From contig NZ_CP138995.1 of assembly GCF_044596045.1 (NCBI RefSeq), positions 3,844,001-3,908,000 of the forward strand: 64,000 bases of DNA. The letters are read 5' to 3'. Numbering within the stretch: position 1 is the stretch's first letter; each line of letters starts with the position of its first letter. The notes under the pieces were generated by a model. That model ran no database searches and was not told where the DNA came from. It saw only the letters and a list, made by a program, of their open reading frames with translations. Below, in pieces: positions 42,366 to 52,252 of the stretch. Source of the stretch: Flagellimonas sp947499585 (GTDB taxonomy: Bacteria > Bacteroidota > Bacteroidia > Flavobacteriales > Flavobacteriaceae). The position numbers and the translations under genes were made by a program.

Positions 42366-45161
42366 TTATCTTCTAACCATGTTGTCTTTGGTCTTGTCAA
42401 AGACATATTCTATAACTTGGGCATGCCTTCTTTGGGAACGTACTGCACTTCCCGCAGCTGGAGCTCCGTAAAATCTTCTGGATGCCACCCTAAATTGTTT
42501 TGCTTCATCTAAATGCATCAATAAATGACCCCAAGCTCCCATATTTCTTGGTTCTTCTTGAGCCCAAACCACATCATTCGCATTTTTATATTTTTTGATA
42601 ATGCTGCGTATTTCTTCTGATGGCAATGGGAATAATTGTTCTAATCTAACCAATGCCACATCATCTCTTTTTAACTCTTCTCTCTTGCTCAATAAATCAT
42701 AGTAAAACTTACCGGTACAGAAGACCAATGTTTTTACTTTGGCAGCCGCGGCCTTATCATCGTCTATAAGTGGTTGGAAACTTCCATTGGCCATTTCTTC
42801 CTTAGTTGACAATACTTTTGGATGCCTCAATAAACTCTTGGGTGTAAAAACAATCAGTGGTTTTCTAAAACCAGCTTTCATTTGTCTTCGCAACAAGTGA
42901 AACAAATTGGCCGGAGTGGTTACATCCGCCACATACATATTATCCTTTGCACATAACTGAAGATATCTTTCCATTCTCGCTGAAGAATGCTCTGCTCCTT
43001 GCCCTTCATATCCATGCGGCAATAAGAGTACTAATCCATTTTGCAGTTTCCATTTATCTTCTGCGGAAGAAAGGTATTGGTCAATTACGATTTGGGCACC
43101 ATTACTGAAATCCCCAAATTGCGCCTCCCAAATAGTCAAGGTTTTTGGACTTGCCATGGCATAACCATAATCAAACCCCATTACTGCATATTCTGAAAGT
43201 AGGGAATTATAAATATGGAATTTCCCATTTTGGTTATCACCCAATTCATTTAGTAAGACCACTTCCTCTTCATGCATTTCTGTTTTGATAACTGCATGAC
43301 GGTGAGAAAAGGTTCCTCTTTCCACATCTTGACCTGTCATCCGGACATTATATCCTTCCTCAATCAGCGAACCATAGGCCAATAGTTCCCCCATGGCCCA
43401 ATCCAATTGATTGTCCTCAAAATACATTTTGTTTCGTGCGCTTACCAAGCGTTCCAATTTTCTCAGGAATTTTTTTCCTTCTGGAAGACCTGTGATGCTT
43501 TTGGCTATTTGGTCCAGTTTCTTCAGCTGATATGAAGTATCTATTGAATCCAACATAGCATCTTCAGCCATTTGACTAAATCCCTCCCACTCATCTTGCA
43601 TGAATGGTGTTATTTTTGTTTTTTCAACCTTCCGCGAATCCAATAAATCCTCTTCAAGATTTTTCTTATATTCGGCTTCTAGATTCTTTACATAATCCTT
43701 ATCAATAATTCCTTCAGAAATAAGCTTCTCTGCATAAATATCCCTTGGATTCGGATGCTTGGATATGGACTTGTACAATAATGGCTGTGTAAACTTAGGT
43801 TCATCTCCTTCATTGTGCCCATATTTACGGTACCCCAATAAATCCAAAAACACATCTCGTTTGTAGCGCATTCTATATTCCAAAGCAAAGGTAGCGGCAT
43901 GCACCACAGCTTCTGCATCATCTGCATTTACATGTAAAACCGGGGATAAGGTCACTTTACCAACATCCGTACAGTATGTGGAAGACCTTGCATCCAAATA
44001 ATTGGTAGTAAAACCTATTTGGTTATTGACAACAATGTGAATGGTTCCTCCTGTGTGGTATCCATCTAAACGTGCCATTTGCACAATCTCGTAAACTATG
44101 CCTTGCCCTGCAAAGGCAGCATCCCCATGCACCAAAATTGGAAGTACTTCTGAAACATTGTCCTGATGGTCATGGTCCTGCTTTGCACGTGCGATCCCTT
44201 CAACAATACCATTAACAGTTTCTAAATGAGACGGGTTGGGGGCAATGTTCATATTGACCATTTTCCCAGAATCCGTTTCACGTTTGGATGTCCATCCTAA
44301 GTGATATTTCACATCCCCGTCAAAGATGGTTTCCTCATAATCCTTTCCATCAAATTCGCTAAAAATATCTTTTGGTGATTTACCAAAAATATTGGTCAAA
44401 ACACTTAAACGTCCGCGGTGGGCCATACCCATCACAAACTGCTTTACTCCTGCATCTGCCGCTTTTTCAATAATGACATCTAGAGCAGGAATCAACGACT
44501 CCCCGCCCTCTAGAGAAAAACGCTTTTGCCCAACATACTTGGTATGCAAAAAGCTCTCAAAAGAAACTGCTTCATTTAGCTTGCTAAGTATATTTTTCTT
44601 TTCATCTGGAGAAAAAGTAGGTCGATTGTCATTTACATTAAGCCAATTTTGAATCCATTGAATGCGCTCTGGCGTGCGTATGTACATATACTCCACACCT
44701 ATTGCATCACAATAAATACGTTCTAAATGGGCTATAATATTTTTAAGGGAACTTGGGCCAATGCCAATAATTTTACCGGCATCAAAAACAGTATCCATAT
44801 CCCCATCTGATAATCCAAAGTTGGATATTTCCAATGATGGGTCATATTTTCTTCTTTCTCTAACGGGATTGGTTTGCGTAAACAAATGCCCACGAGAGCG
44901 GTATCCGTCAATTAAACGAATCACCTGAAATTCTTTCTGCAAAGATTGCGGAATTTCTACTTCTTGACCATTAGCCAATGTTACGGACCTGTTTTCGGAA
45001 GCCAAATCCAACTCGTCCAACGAACTCTCCAGTCCAAAATCAAATCCTTGAAAGAAAGCCCTCCAACTGGGTTCAAGACTATCTGGGCTCGTTAGATATT
45101 TATCATATTGCTCCGCAAAAAATGAAGTATGCGCAGCATTTAAAAAAGAATATTTATCCAT
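42366..45161 (-). CDS. odhA: 2-oxoglutarate dehydrogenase E1 component
   Basis: A 931-residue thiamine-diphosphate enzyme that decarboxylates 2-oxoglutarate. It starts with the short helix that binds the complex (YSFLNAAHTSFFAEQYDKYL). It contains FVMGMAHRGRLSVLTNIFGK, the ThDP-binding HGDAAFAGQGIVYE...VNNQIGFTT region, HNEGDEPKFTQP, and the transketolase-like pyrimidine domain (GTFSHRHAVIKTE, LPHGYEGQGAEHSSARMERYLQLCA). Length and motifs are those of a complete E1o. It is the first gene of the odhA-odhB pair. Confidence 0.98.
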   Translation of the reverse strand: MDKYSFLNAAHTSFFAEQYDKYLTSPDSLEPSWRAFFQGFDFGLESSLDELDLASENRSVTLANGQEVEIPQSLQKEFQVIRLIDGYRSRGHLFTQTNPVRERRKYDPSLEISNFGLSDGDMDTVFDAGKIIGIGPSSLKNIIAHLERIYCDAIGVEYMYIRTPERIQWIQNWLNVNDNRPTFSPDEKKNILSKLNEAVSFESFLHTKYVGQKRFSLEGGESLIPALDVIIEKAADAGVKQFVMGMAHRGRLSVLTNIFGKSPKDIFSEFDGKDYEETIFDGDVKYHLGWTSKRETDSGKMVNMNIAPNPSHLETVNGIVEGIARAKQDHDHQDNVSEVLPILVHGDAAFAGQGIVYEIVQMARLDGYHTGGTIHIVVNNQIGFTTNYLDARSSTYCTDVGKVTLSPVLHVNADDAEAVVHAATFALEYRMRYKRDVFLDLLGYRKYGHNEGDEPKFTQPLLYKSISKHPNPRDIYAEKLISEGIIDKDYVKNLEAEYKKNLEEDLLDSRKVEKTKITPFMQDEWEGFSQMAEDAMLDSIDTSYQLKKLDQIAKSITGLPEGKKFLRKLERLVSARNKMYFEDNQLDWAMGELLAYGSLIEEGYNVRMTGQDVERGTFSHRHAVIKTEMHEEEVVLLNELGDNQNGKFHIYNSLLSEYAVMGFDYGYAMASPKTLTIWEAQFGDFSNGAQIVIDQYLSSAEDKWKLQNGLVLLLPHGYEGQGAEHSSARMERYLQLCAKDNMYVADVTTPANLFHLLRRQMKAGFRKPLIVFTPKSLLRHPKVLSTKEEMANGSFQPLIDDDKAAAAKVKTLVFCTGKFYYDLLSKREELKRDDVALVRLEQLFPLPSEEIRSIIKKYKNANDVVWAQEEPRNMGAWGHLLMHLDEAKQFRVASRRFYGAPAAGSAVRSQRRHAQVIEYVFDKTKDNMVRR

Positions 45162-45258
45162 GGACAGTTTCTAGCTAAAACCTATCTGAAAATTTAATCA
45201 AAAATACAACAATTACCATAGGTAGGTCAACAAACTTAAGCATAATCGAAAAAATCTT

Positions 45259-45615
45259 TCAGGAGCCATATTTGTCTTTGAACCAAACTTTCTGCAACTC
45301 CCTTTTTAAAAGCAAAAAGCATACTTGGGCAGAAACATCCACCACATCATCAGCTTCGATTTTCTTTACTGCGGTTTCTGGAATATCCACAACATACAAC
45401 AGGTTTAGATATTCTTGAAACTTTTCCAAAATCAAGAAATAGATTTTCTCATGCAGAATGCTTCTAAGCTCATTGGGCTTTATATCCATATTGAACTCCA
45501 GCCCTACATTGGCCATCTCAAAATCCTTTTTTACTTGCGTGAGCAGTTTTTGATAGAGCAGCTTTTTTTGAGCCACTTCCAATAATTCTTGACTGTTATT
45601 GAAGTTGATCAGCAT
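45259..45615 (-). CDS. Conserved hypothetical protein
   Basis: A 118-residue soluble, mostly helical protein (SQELLEVAQKKLLYQKLLTQVKKDFEMANV at the start; ILHEKIYFLILEKFQEYLNLLYVVDIPE in the middle). I recognise no named domain. The sequence is codon-typical and starts MLINFNN. It lies on the same strand between odhA and an amidohydrolase gene, 33 bp from the latter. Confidence 0.7.
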   Translation of the reverse strand: MLINFNNSQELLEVAQKKLLYQKLLTQVKKDFEMANVGLEFNMDIKPNELRSILHEKIYFLILEKFQEYLNLLYVVDIPETAVKKIEADDVVDVSAQVCFLLLKRELQKVWFKDKYGS

Positions 45616-45648
45616 ATCGTATTTACGTCCAAACTTCTAGAGAAAGAC

Positions 45649-46926
45649 TTATTCAGATTTATATATTTTTCCTTCTTTCATCACAAATACAACATTTTTC
45701 AATGTCTCTACATTATCCTTCGGATTTTCATCCACAGCAACAATATCTGCTAAAAAACCTTCTTTTAATTGACCTAGATTACTCCCCATTCCCAAAAGCT
45801 CCGCATTGGTTACAGTGGCAGATTTCAACGCTGCCATTATAGGCATTCCAGCTTCAACCATATAACTAAATTCTCTTGCATTTTCGCCATGAGGAAAAAC
45901 CCCAGCATCTGTTCCAAAAGCAATTGGCACTCCTTTTTTATAAGCTCTTTGGAACATCCCTTGTATTTTAGGCCCTATATCTCTTGCTTTTTGCGCTACC
46001 ACTTCTGGAAAATATCCAGGGATTTTAGCTTTTTCCGTCACTTGTTTCCCTGCCGTAATGGTAGGTACTAAAAACGAGTTGTATTGAATCATTAAATCCA
46101 TGGTTTCTTCACTCATTAATGTCCCATGTTCTATAGTTTTGATTCCACCCTTTACAGCGCGTTGCATTCCTTCATCCCCATGCGCATGAGCAGCCGTAAG
46201 CATATTATAATCCTTGGCAGTTTCAGTGATTGCTTTTATTTCCTCAATCGTGAATTGTGGATTTTGACCACTCTTGGCTACACTCAACACTCCGCCCGTT
46301 GCAGTGATTTTGATAACATCAGCTCCATCTTTATACCGTTGTCTTACTGCTTTTTTTCCATCCTCTGGTGAGTTGACCACTCCTTCTTTTGGTCCAGGAT
46401 CTCCCATCAAAGATTTCTTCATTCCATTGGTTGGATCTGCATGTCCACCAGTTGTTCCAATCGCTTTACCTGCAGTAAAAATTCTAGGACCTACAACACT
46501 TCCTTTATTTATAGCTTTTCTAAGTGCAATATTTACTCCACTTCCTCCTAGGTCACGCACCGTTGTAAACCCTGCCATTAAGGTATTTTTGGCATATACT
46601 GTGGACTGAAAGGCCACATCCGCTTCATTATCCGTAAGTCTTTGTATATAGGCACTGGGACTGGATTGTCCTTCTATATGAATATGCAAATCGATAAATC
46701 CAGGAAGTACCGTTTTGTTTTTTAGGTCGACGACTTTGTCTTCAGCAGCACCTGTTTTATATCCGTTTTGAATGGATTTGATACTATTCCCCGAAACCAC
46801 AATCGTCTTTTCCGAAAGAACTTTTCCAGACTGCACATCAACTATTTTACCACATTGAAGATAGGTTTCCTGAGCAAAGAGCATTGAAGTAAATAATGAG
46901 ATAGATACTAAGAGAATGTTTTTCAT
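45649..46926 (-). CDS. Secreted amidohydrolase (imidazolonepropionase/prolidase-like)
   Basis: About 425 residues with a signal peptide (MKNILLVSISLFTSMLFAQ). The amidohydrolase metal motifs are present: GFIDLHIHIEG (HxH), TATGG with the carbamylated-lysine region near DVIKITATGG, AAHAHGDEGM, TIEHGTLM and AFGTDAGVFPHG (Asp). The domain order is that of the imidazolonepropionase-like/Xaa-Pro dipeptidase subgroup that hydrolyses cyclic amides or dipeptides. The frame extends 19 codons upstream of the chosen ATG, but the signal peptide defines the start. The exact substrate is unknown. Confidence 0.9.
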   Translation of the reverse strand: MKNILLVSISLFTSMLFAQETYLQCGKIVDVQSGKVLSEKTIVVSGNSIKSIQNGYKTGAAEDKVVDLKNKTVLPGFIDLHIHIEGQSSPSAYIQRLTDNEADVAFQSTVYAKNTLMAGFTTVRDLGGSGVNIALRKAINKGSVVGPRIFTAGKAIGTTGGHADPTNGMKKSLMGDPGPKEGVVNSPEDGKKAVRQRYKDGADVIKITATGGVLSVAKSGQNPQFTIEEIKAITETAKDYNMLTAAHAHGDEGMQRAVKGGIKTIEHGTLMSEETMDLMIQYNSFLVPTITAGKQVTEKAKIPGYFPEVVAQKARDIGPKIQGMFQRAYKKGVPIAFGTDAGVFPHGENAREFSYMVEAGMPIMAALKSATVTNAELLGMGSNLGQLKEGFLADIVAVDENPKDNVETLKNVVFVMKEGKIYKSE

Positions 46927-47018
46927 TTTTTTTGAATTAGCTAATTTGTGTCTTAAAAATAAGCATACATTCCTTCTCTGCAATAAGAAATTCTACCACC
47001 TCAAATAATTTCAATAAA

Positions 47019-47042
47019 AAAGCCCATCTAAAGATGGGCTTT
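47019..47042 (-). terminator. Terminator of the galE operon
   Basis: An 11-bp perfect stem (AAAGCCCATCT with AGATGGGCTTT) and a 2-nt centre, 19 bp past the galE stop on the reverse strand, with T-rich sequence following in that direction. Confidence 0.85.
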
Positions 47043-47060
47043 CATTTATGTTTTGTATTT

Positions 47061-48077
47061 CTAACTTCTAAGCTTTAGTTCCCAATCCCATGCAGATTTC
47101 ATAGAATCATCCAATGTCGATTGAGCTTTCCAACCAAGAACCTGGTTGGCTTTTTTGGTATCTGCATAAGCTTGAATTACATCTCCTGGTCTTCTGTCCA
47201 CTACTTTATAGTTCAAATTTTTTCCAGATACTTTCTCAAAACTATGAATTACCTCTAACACAGAACTACCTTTTCCCGTGCCCAGATTGAATACTTCATA
47301 ATTGCCTTCGTTTTTTTGATCTAGCAATCGCTTTAGAGCTACTACATGCGCTTTTGCCACATCAACCACATGAATATAATCCCGAATACAGGTACCGTCC
47401 TCCGTTGGGTAATCATCACCAAAAACAGACAATTGCTCTCTAAGACCTATTCCCGTTTGTGTTATATACGGAAGTAAATTTTGGGGAACACCTATAGGTA
47501 ACTCTCCTATTTCAACAGTAGGATGAGCTCCTATTGGATTAAAGTACCGAAGCGCAATTGCCGCTAGTTGCGGATTTACATTACACGTATCTTTTATAAT
47601 CTCTTCACCAACTTGTTTTGTATTTCCATAAGGTGATTCAGCAGGTTTTACTGGAGCATCTTCAGTAATGGGAAGTTTATCTGCCTGTCCATACACAGTA
47701 CAGGAAGAACTAAATATAAAATTGGACTTATCTTGTTTTGTAAGCTCTTGAAGCATATACACTAAAACCCCAAGGTTGTTTTCATAATACAAAAGTGGAT
47801 TTTCAACACTTTCTCCAACCGCTTTGGAAGCTGCAAAATGAATTACACCATCAATATTGTTATGTTTTGCAAAGAATTGTTGAACATCGGGCTTATTCCG
47901 AAGATCCATTTTCTCAAAAATGGGTTTCTTACCCGTAATGGTTTCAATACCTACCAGAACATCTTCAGAAGAATTGGATAGGTTATCAATGATTACTACT
48001 TCAAAACCCTCATTCTGAAGTTCAACTACAGTATGAGAACCTATAAATCCCAAACCTCCCGTTACAAGTACTTTCAT
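47061..48077 (-). CDS. galE: UDP-glucose 4-epimerase
   Basis: A 338-residue short-chain-dehydrogenase-type epimerase. It contains the NAD-binding TGGLGFIGSHTVVEL, SSCTVYGQ with the catalytic serine region, the YxxxK pair in SPYGNTKQ, and the conserved ALRYFNPIGAHP and NLGTGKGSSVLEV segments. It interconverts UDP-glucose and UDP-galactose for envelope polysaccharides. It follows the DegT aminotransferase by 6 bp, so the two are one operon. Confidence 0.96.
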   Translation of the reverse strand: MKVLVTGGLGFIGSHTVVELQNEGFEVVIIDNLSNSSEDVLVGIETITGKKPIFEKMDLRNKPDVQQFFAKHNNIDGVIHFAASKAVGESVENPLLYYENNLGVLVYMLQELTKQDKSNFIFSSSCTVYGQADKLPITEDAPVKPAESPYGNTKQVGEEIIKDTCNVNPQLAAIALRYFNPIGAHPTVEIGELPIGVPQNLLPYITQTGIGLREQLSVFGDDYPTEDGTCIRDYIHVVDVAKAHVVALKRLLDQKNEGNYEVFNLGTGKGSSVLEVIHSFEKVSGKNLNYKVVDRRPGDVIQAYADTKKANQVLGWKAQSTLDDSMKSAWDWELKLRS

Positions 48078-48083
48078 GCTTAA

Positions 48084-49238
48084 TTATTGGTTAACAAAGT
48101 CTATGACCAAGTTGGTTATAAATTGAATTTGCTCATCATCCAGTTCTGTATGCATAGGAAGTGAAATCACTTCTTTTATCAATTGATTGGTCACTAGAAA
48201 ATCAGCCTCATTGTAGCGTTCATCCACGTATGCTTTTTGACTGTGCAAAGGAATTGGATAATACACTCCACAAGGAACGCCTTTATCATTTAAATGTTGC
48301 ACCAATTCGTCTCTTTTTTCGTTCAATATCCGTAAGGTATATTGATGAAAAACATGACAATCACATGGGTCACAGATTCCATCACAACCATTTACTGTCT
48401 TAGGTACCACTATATTACTATGCCCTTTAAAGGCCTCTGAATATTTTCTTGCAGCCTCTCTTCGTTTTTTGTTGTAGCTATCCAAATTCGGAAGTTTTGC
48501 TCTCAAGACAGCTGCTTGGATAGAATCTAATCTGGAATTTACACCAACAACATCATGATGGTACCTCTTGTACATACCATGATTTACTATTCCCCGAATG
48601 GTGTGAGCCAAATCGTCATCATTCGTGAAAATGGCACCACCGTCTCCATAACATCCAAGGTTTTTTGATGGAAAAAAGGATGTAGAAGCAACGTGTCCAA
48701 TAGTTCCTGCTTTTCGTTTTTCTCCACTTGGAGAAGTATACGTTGCGCCAATAGCCTGAGCATTGTCTTCAATCACATATAAATTATGCTTTTCGGCCAA
48801 TTTCATTATTGCATCCATATCGGCACATTGTCCAAACAAATGCACTGGAACTATAGCTTTTGTTTTTGGTGTAATTGCTTTCTCAATGGCTTTTATATCG
48901 ATATTGAAAGTATCAGGCTCAACATCAACTAAAACAGGAGTAAGATTTAAAAGTGCAATGACCTCAACTGTAGCTGCAAATGTAAAGTCAGCTGTGATCA
49001 CTTCATCTCCGGGTTGTAGACCAAGACCCATCATACATATTTGAAGTGCATCTGTTCCATTTGCACATGGAATTACATGCTTAACATCCAAATACTCTTC
49101 CAATTCTTTTTGAAAAGCATGAACTTGAGGCCCATTGATAAAAGCTGAAGAATCTAGAACTTCCGAAATGGAATTGTTCACTTCGTCTTTTATACCATCA
49201 TATTGACTTTTTAAGTCAACCATTTGTATTTTCTTCAT
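48084..49238 (-). CDS. DegT/DnrJ/EryC1-family sugar aminotransferase with cysteine cluster
   Basis: A 384-residue PLP enzyme of nucleotide-sugar biosynthesis, most like UDP-3-oxo-GlcNAcA aminotransferases (WbpE type). Visible are MVDLKSQY at the start, GTDALQICMMGLGLQPGDEVITADFTFAAT, VIEDNAQAIGA, and the Schiff-base motif TSFFPSKNLGCYGDGG with the PLP lysine. Before the conserved HVFHQYTLRI it carries an insertion NGCDGICDPCDC with four cysteines (C-x3-C-x2-C-x-C), around 48354-48392. The start is the ATG of MKKIQMVDL; the longer frame upstream has no homology. It is the first gene of the galE operon and divergent from kdtA. Confidence 0.92.
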   Translation of the reverse strand: MKKIQMVDLKSQYDGIKDEVNNSISEVLDSSAFINGPQVHAFQKELEEYLDVKHVIPCANGTDALQICMMGLGLQPGDEVITADFTFAATVEVIALLNLTPVLVDVEPDTFNIDIKAIEKAITPKTKAIVPVHLFGQCADMDAIMKLAEKHNLYVIEDNAQAIGATYTSPSGEKRKAGTIGHVASTSFFPSKNLGCYGDGGAIFTNDDDLAHTIRGIVNHGMYKRYHHDVVGVNSRLDSIQAAVLRAKLPNLDSYNKKRREAARKYSEAFKGHSNIVVPKTVNGCDGICDPCDCHVFHQYTLRILNEKRDELVQHLNDKGVPCGVYYPIPLHSQKAYVDERYNEADFLVTNQLIKEVISLPMHTELDDEQIQFITNLVIDFVNQ

Positions 49239-49322
49239 CCAAGATATATTATGGCATAAAATTAAGAAATTAAGGTACCATAACCACCTATTCATGAAAG
49301 AATGTATTTTAGCGGAAATATG

Positions 49323-50564
49323 ATGTTTGTGCGCTTCGTTTACAACTTTTTAATTACGCTCTCTTGGATTGTTTTAAAGATCATTGCCCTTTTTAACACT
49401 AAGATGAAGTTGTTTGTTTCTGGGAGAACAGGAGTGTTTCAGCATTTAAGCGAAAAAATCTCTAAAAATGATCGATTTATCTGGATGCACGTTGCATCTT
49501 TGGGAGAATACGAGCAGGGGCTTCCTATTTTAGAAAAAATAAGATTCAACTATCCATCCCACAAAATTGTACTTACCTTTTTTTCGCCATCCGGTTACGA
49601 AGTAAAAAAAAATACTCCCATTGCTGACATTGTTATCTATCTTCCTATGGATACCATATCCAACGCAAAAAAGTTTCTTGATGACATTAAACCAGAGCTC
49701 GCAATTTTTGTGAAGTATGAAATTTGGCCAAACTATCTTTATGGGTTAAAGCAAAGAAACATTCCGACGGTATTGGTTTCTGCCATATTTTCCAGTAGAC
49801 AAATCTTTTTCAAACCCTTTGGTAGCTTTATGAGAAATAGCCTAAAAACTTTTTCTCACTTTTTTGTTCAAGACAAAAACTCAAAAGACCTCCTATCATC
49901 CATAGGCTTTAAAAATGCAACTATTAGTGGAGACACTCGCTTTGATCGTGTTTCTGAAATCTTGAAACAAGACAATCACTTGGGTTTTATGAGTGAGTTT
50001 AAAAAAGATAATCTCTGCTTAATAGCTGGAAGCACATGGCCGGAAGATGAAGAAATCTTGGTCGATTGGATTAACGCAACTGACAAACAAATAAAGTGTG
50101 TTCTAGCACCTCACACTATAAAAGAAACTCATGTTGAAAAATTAAAAAACAGTATTTCCAAAAAATCGATTTGCTTCTCAAAAATAGAAGGAGAAAACCT
50201 CTCCAATTTTGATGTAATCATCGTAGACACCATCGGGCTTTTGACAAAAATCTACAGCTATGCTGATATAGCTTATGTGGGCGGTGCTTTTGAAACCGGG
50301 TTGCACAATACTTTGGAACCTGCAGTTTATGGCATACCCGTAGTGATTGGCCCAAAGTATAGTGGATTTAAGGAGGCGGAAGATTTAGTCGATAAAAAAG
50401 GAATACACGTTATTACGCGCAAGGAAGAGTTTAAAGAACTGATGAAACGCTTCATTATTGATAGTGACTTCAGAGAAAGCACTGGTGAAATCAATTCAAA
50501 TTACATCAACAAAAATATAGGTGCTACAGAGCAGATAATAACCTACATTAAAACTATTCTTTAA
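49323..50564 (+). CDS. kdtA: 3-deoxy-D-manno-octulosonic acid (Kdo) transferase
   Basis: About 413 residues. An N-terminal membrane anchor (FVRFVYNFLITLSWIVLKIIALF) is followed by two Rossmann-like glycosyltransferase domains. Typical segments are FIWMHVASLGEYEQGLPI, LTFFSPSGYE, FVKYEIWPNYLYGL, LIAGSTWPEDEEIL, and YVGGAFETGLHNTLEPAVYGIPVVIGP. It attaches Kdo to lipid IVA in lipopolysaccharide core synthesis. Starts at 49302, 49320 or 49323 are possible. The sequence TATTTTAG at 49305 resembles a -7 element, which favours one of the two later ATGs. Confidence 0.93.
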   Translation: MFVRFVYNFLITLSWIVLKIIALFNTKMKLFVSGRTGVFQHLSEKISKNDRFIWMHVASLGEYEQGLPILEKIRFNYPSHKIVLTFFSPSGYEVKKNTPIADIVIYLPMDTISNAKKFLDDIKPELAIFVKYEIWPNYLYGLKQRNIPTVLVSAIFSSRQIFFKPFGSFMRNSLKTFSHFFVQDKNSKDLLSSIGFKNATISGDTRFDRVSEILKQDNHLGFMSEFKKDNLCLIAGSTWPEDEEILVDWINATDKQIKCVLAPHTIKETHVEKLKNSISKKSICFSKIEGENLSNFDVIIVDTIGLLTKIYSYADIAYVGGAFETGLHNTLEPAVYGIPVVIGPKYSGFKEAEDLVDKKGIHVITRKEEFKELMKRFIIDSDFRESTGEINSNYINKNIGATEQIITYIKTIL

Positions 50565-50596
50565 TTTTTCCCTAGTTTTAAAGAAATCAACTTACC

Positions 50597-51955
50597 ATGA
50601 ACAATCGCATATTTAAAATTTCGCTCACCGCTGCTTTGGCGGGTTTTTTATTTGGTTTCGACACGGTTGTAATTTCTGGTGCCAATCTACCAATTAAGGA
50701 ACTTTGGGATACCTCTCCTCTTTTTCATGGGGTTTTTATTATGAGTATGGCCTTGTGGGGAACTGTTTTAGGTTCACTATTTGGAGGAATCCCCTGCGAT
50801 AAATTAGGTAGAAAAAAGACCTTAATATGGATTGGGATACTTTATTTTATCTCTGCTCTTGGTTCCTCTGTAGCCCAAGACCCTTATCTTTTTTCATTCT
50901 TCAGATTTATTGGCGGTGTAGGGGTTGGAGCTTCATCTGTAGCAGCACCTATTTATATTTCTGAAATCTCCACACCGGAAAACAGAGGGAAACTTGGAGC
51001 CATGTACCAGTTCAATATCGTATTTGGGATTTTCATTGCTTTTATATCCAACTATTTATTAAAAGGTTTTGACGGAGCTAATGATTGGCGATGGATGCTA
51101 GGCATTGAAGGTATTCCTGCTCTAGCATATACGGCAATGGTTTTTTACATTCCAAATAGCCCAAGATGGCTTATTACAAAAAAACAAGATGAGAAACGGG
51201 CTCTTAAAGCTTTGGAATTTATTACCAATGCAGAAGTCGCCAAACTTAGATTACAAGAAATTAAGGACGCGCTAGGGAAAACTTTTTCTAAAGAAAAACT
51301 ATTTTCAGGAAAGTATAAGAAACAATTGTTGTTAGCGTTTTTTATAGCTTTTTTCAATCAGCTATCCGGTATAAATTTTGTTCTTTATTATGCACCAGAA
51401 ATATTGGAACGTGCCGGTCTGGCATCAAAAGAATCTTTGTTCAGTTCTATTTCTATTGGCATCGTTAACCTGGTTTTCACGCTTATAGGCATTCGTTTAA
51501 TTGATCGTTTGGGGAGAAAACAATTAATGAAAATTGGTTCCCTAGGTTATATCATAAGCTTAGCTATGGTAGGTTGGTGTTTTTATGCAGATGCCAACTC
51601 GACCCTGTTACTGACTTTTATTTTGGTTTTCATCGCCTCTCATGCTATTGGGCAAGGAGCAGTAATATGGGTCTTTATTTCAGAGATATTCCCAAATAAT
51701 GTAAGAGCCTCCGGCCAATCTTGGGGTACTGGGACACATTGGGTTTTTGCTGCTGTTATCACTTTGGTCACCCCTGTTTTTTTAGATGCCGATAAAGGAA
51801 TTTTTAGAGAGAATCCTTGGCCTATTTTCCTATTTTTCGCCTTAATGATGGTGCTCCAACTCTTATGGGTGATTTTTAAAATGCCAGAAACCAAAGGAGT
51901 GTCTTTGGAAGAACTGGGAAGAAAATTAAGTTCCAATAAGTCAAAACCCAGTTAA
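50597..51955 (+). CDS. MFS sugar:proton symporter (sugar porter family)
   Basis: A 452-residue transporter with twelve membrane helices. Sugar-porter signatures are present: AGFLFGFDTVVISGAN in helix 1, GGIPCDKLGRKKTL between helices 2 and 3, PIYISEISTPENRGKLGAMYQFNI, NQLSGINFVLYYAPEI in helix 7, RLIDRLGRKQLM, and the closing MPETKGVSLEEL. The QLSGIN motif is typical of hexose or pentose porters such as XylE/GalP. It starts 32 bp after kdtA. The sugar is not predictable; proton coupling is usual in the family. Confidence 0.92.
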   Translation: MNNRIFKISLTAALAGFLFGFDTVVISGANLPIKELWDTSPLFHGVFIMSMALWGTVLGSLFGGIPCDKLGRKKTLIWIGILYFISALGSSVAQDPYLFSFFRFIGGVGVGASSVAAPIYISEISTPENRGKLGAMYQFNIVFGIFIAFISNYLLKGFDGANDWRWMLGIEGIPALAYTAMVFYIPNSPRWLITKKQDEKRALKALEFITNAEVAKLRLQEIKDALGKTFSKEKLFSGKYKKQLLLAFFIAFFNQLSGINFVLYYAPEILERAGLASKESLFSSISIGIVNLVFTLIGIRLIDRLGRKQLMKIGSLGYIISLAMVGWCFYADANSTLLLTFILVFIASHAIGQGAVIWVFISEIFPNNVRASGQSWGTGTHWVFAAVITLVTPVFLDADKGIFRENPWPIFLFFALMMVLQLLWVIFKMPETKGVSLEELGRKLSSNKSKPS

Positions 51956-52058
51956 TCTGTACAGGACGTACTTAAAAGTTGCCCGTTAATCGAATAACAA
52001 TGCGGAATTTATAATTGATAAATGAATAATTTCTTACATTGTTAGAAATTACACTATT

Positions 52059-52187
52059 ATGACTGATGAAATTTCTTTTGGCAATAAAATGCTAGTTGGC
52101 TTTTTGCGACTAATGGTTATTGTCCTTGTAATTATTCTAGTTGCTATTCCTATCTGTATTTTACTTGATTTTATAGGAATTCTTTAA
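52059..52187 (+). CDS. Possible 42-residue single-pass membrane peptide
   Basis: The frame gives a short polar N-terminus (MTDEISFGNKMLVG) and then one strongly hydrophobic helix (LMVIVLVIILVAIPICILL). The rest of the 51956-52252 gap has no other sign of a gene. It is well formed for a small membrane protein, with start, positive-inside arginine and stop, but I know no homologue and chance is possible. Confidence 0.45.
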   Translation: MTDEISFGNKMLVGFLRLMVIVLVIILVAIPICILLDFIGIL

Positions 52188-52252
52188 TTAACCATATCAC
52201 TTCTGGGGTTTTATCTCCTAAAGCTGATTAATCTATAGAATACGGATTATAG

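Noticed and set aside
49239..49295. N-terminal extension of the DegT aminotransferase
   Set aside because: Family members start at KKIQMVDLKSQY; the extension overlaps the intergenic promoter region.
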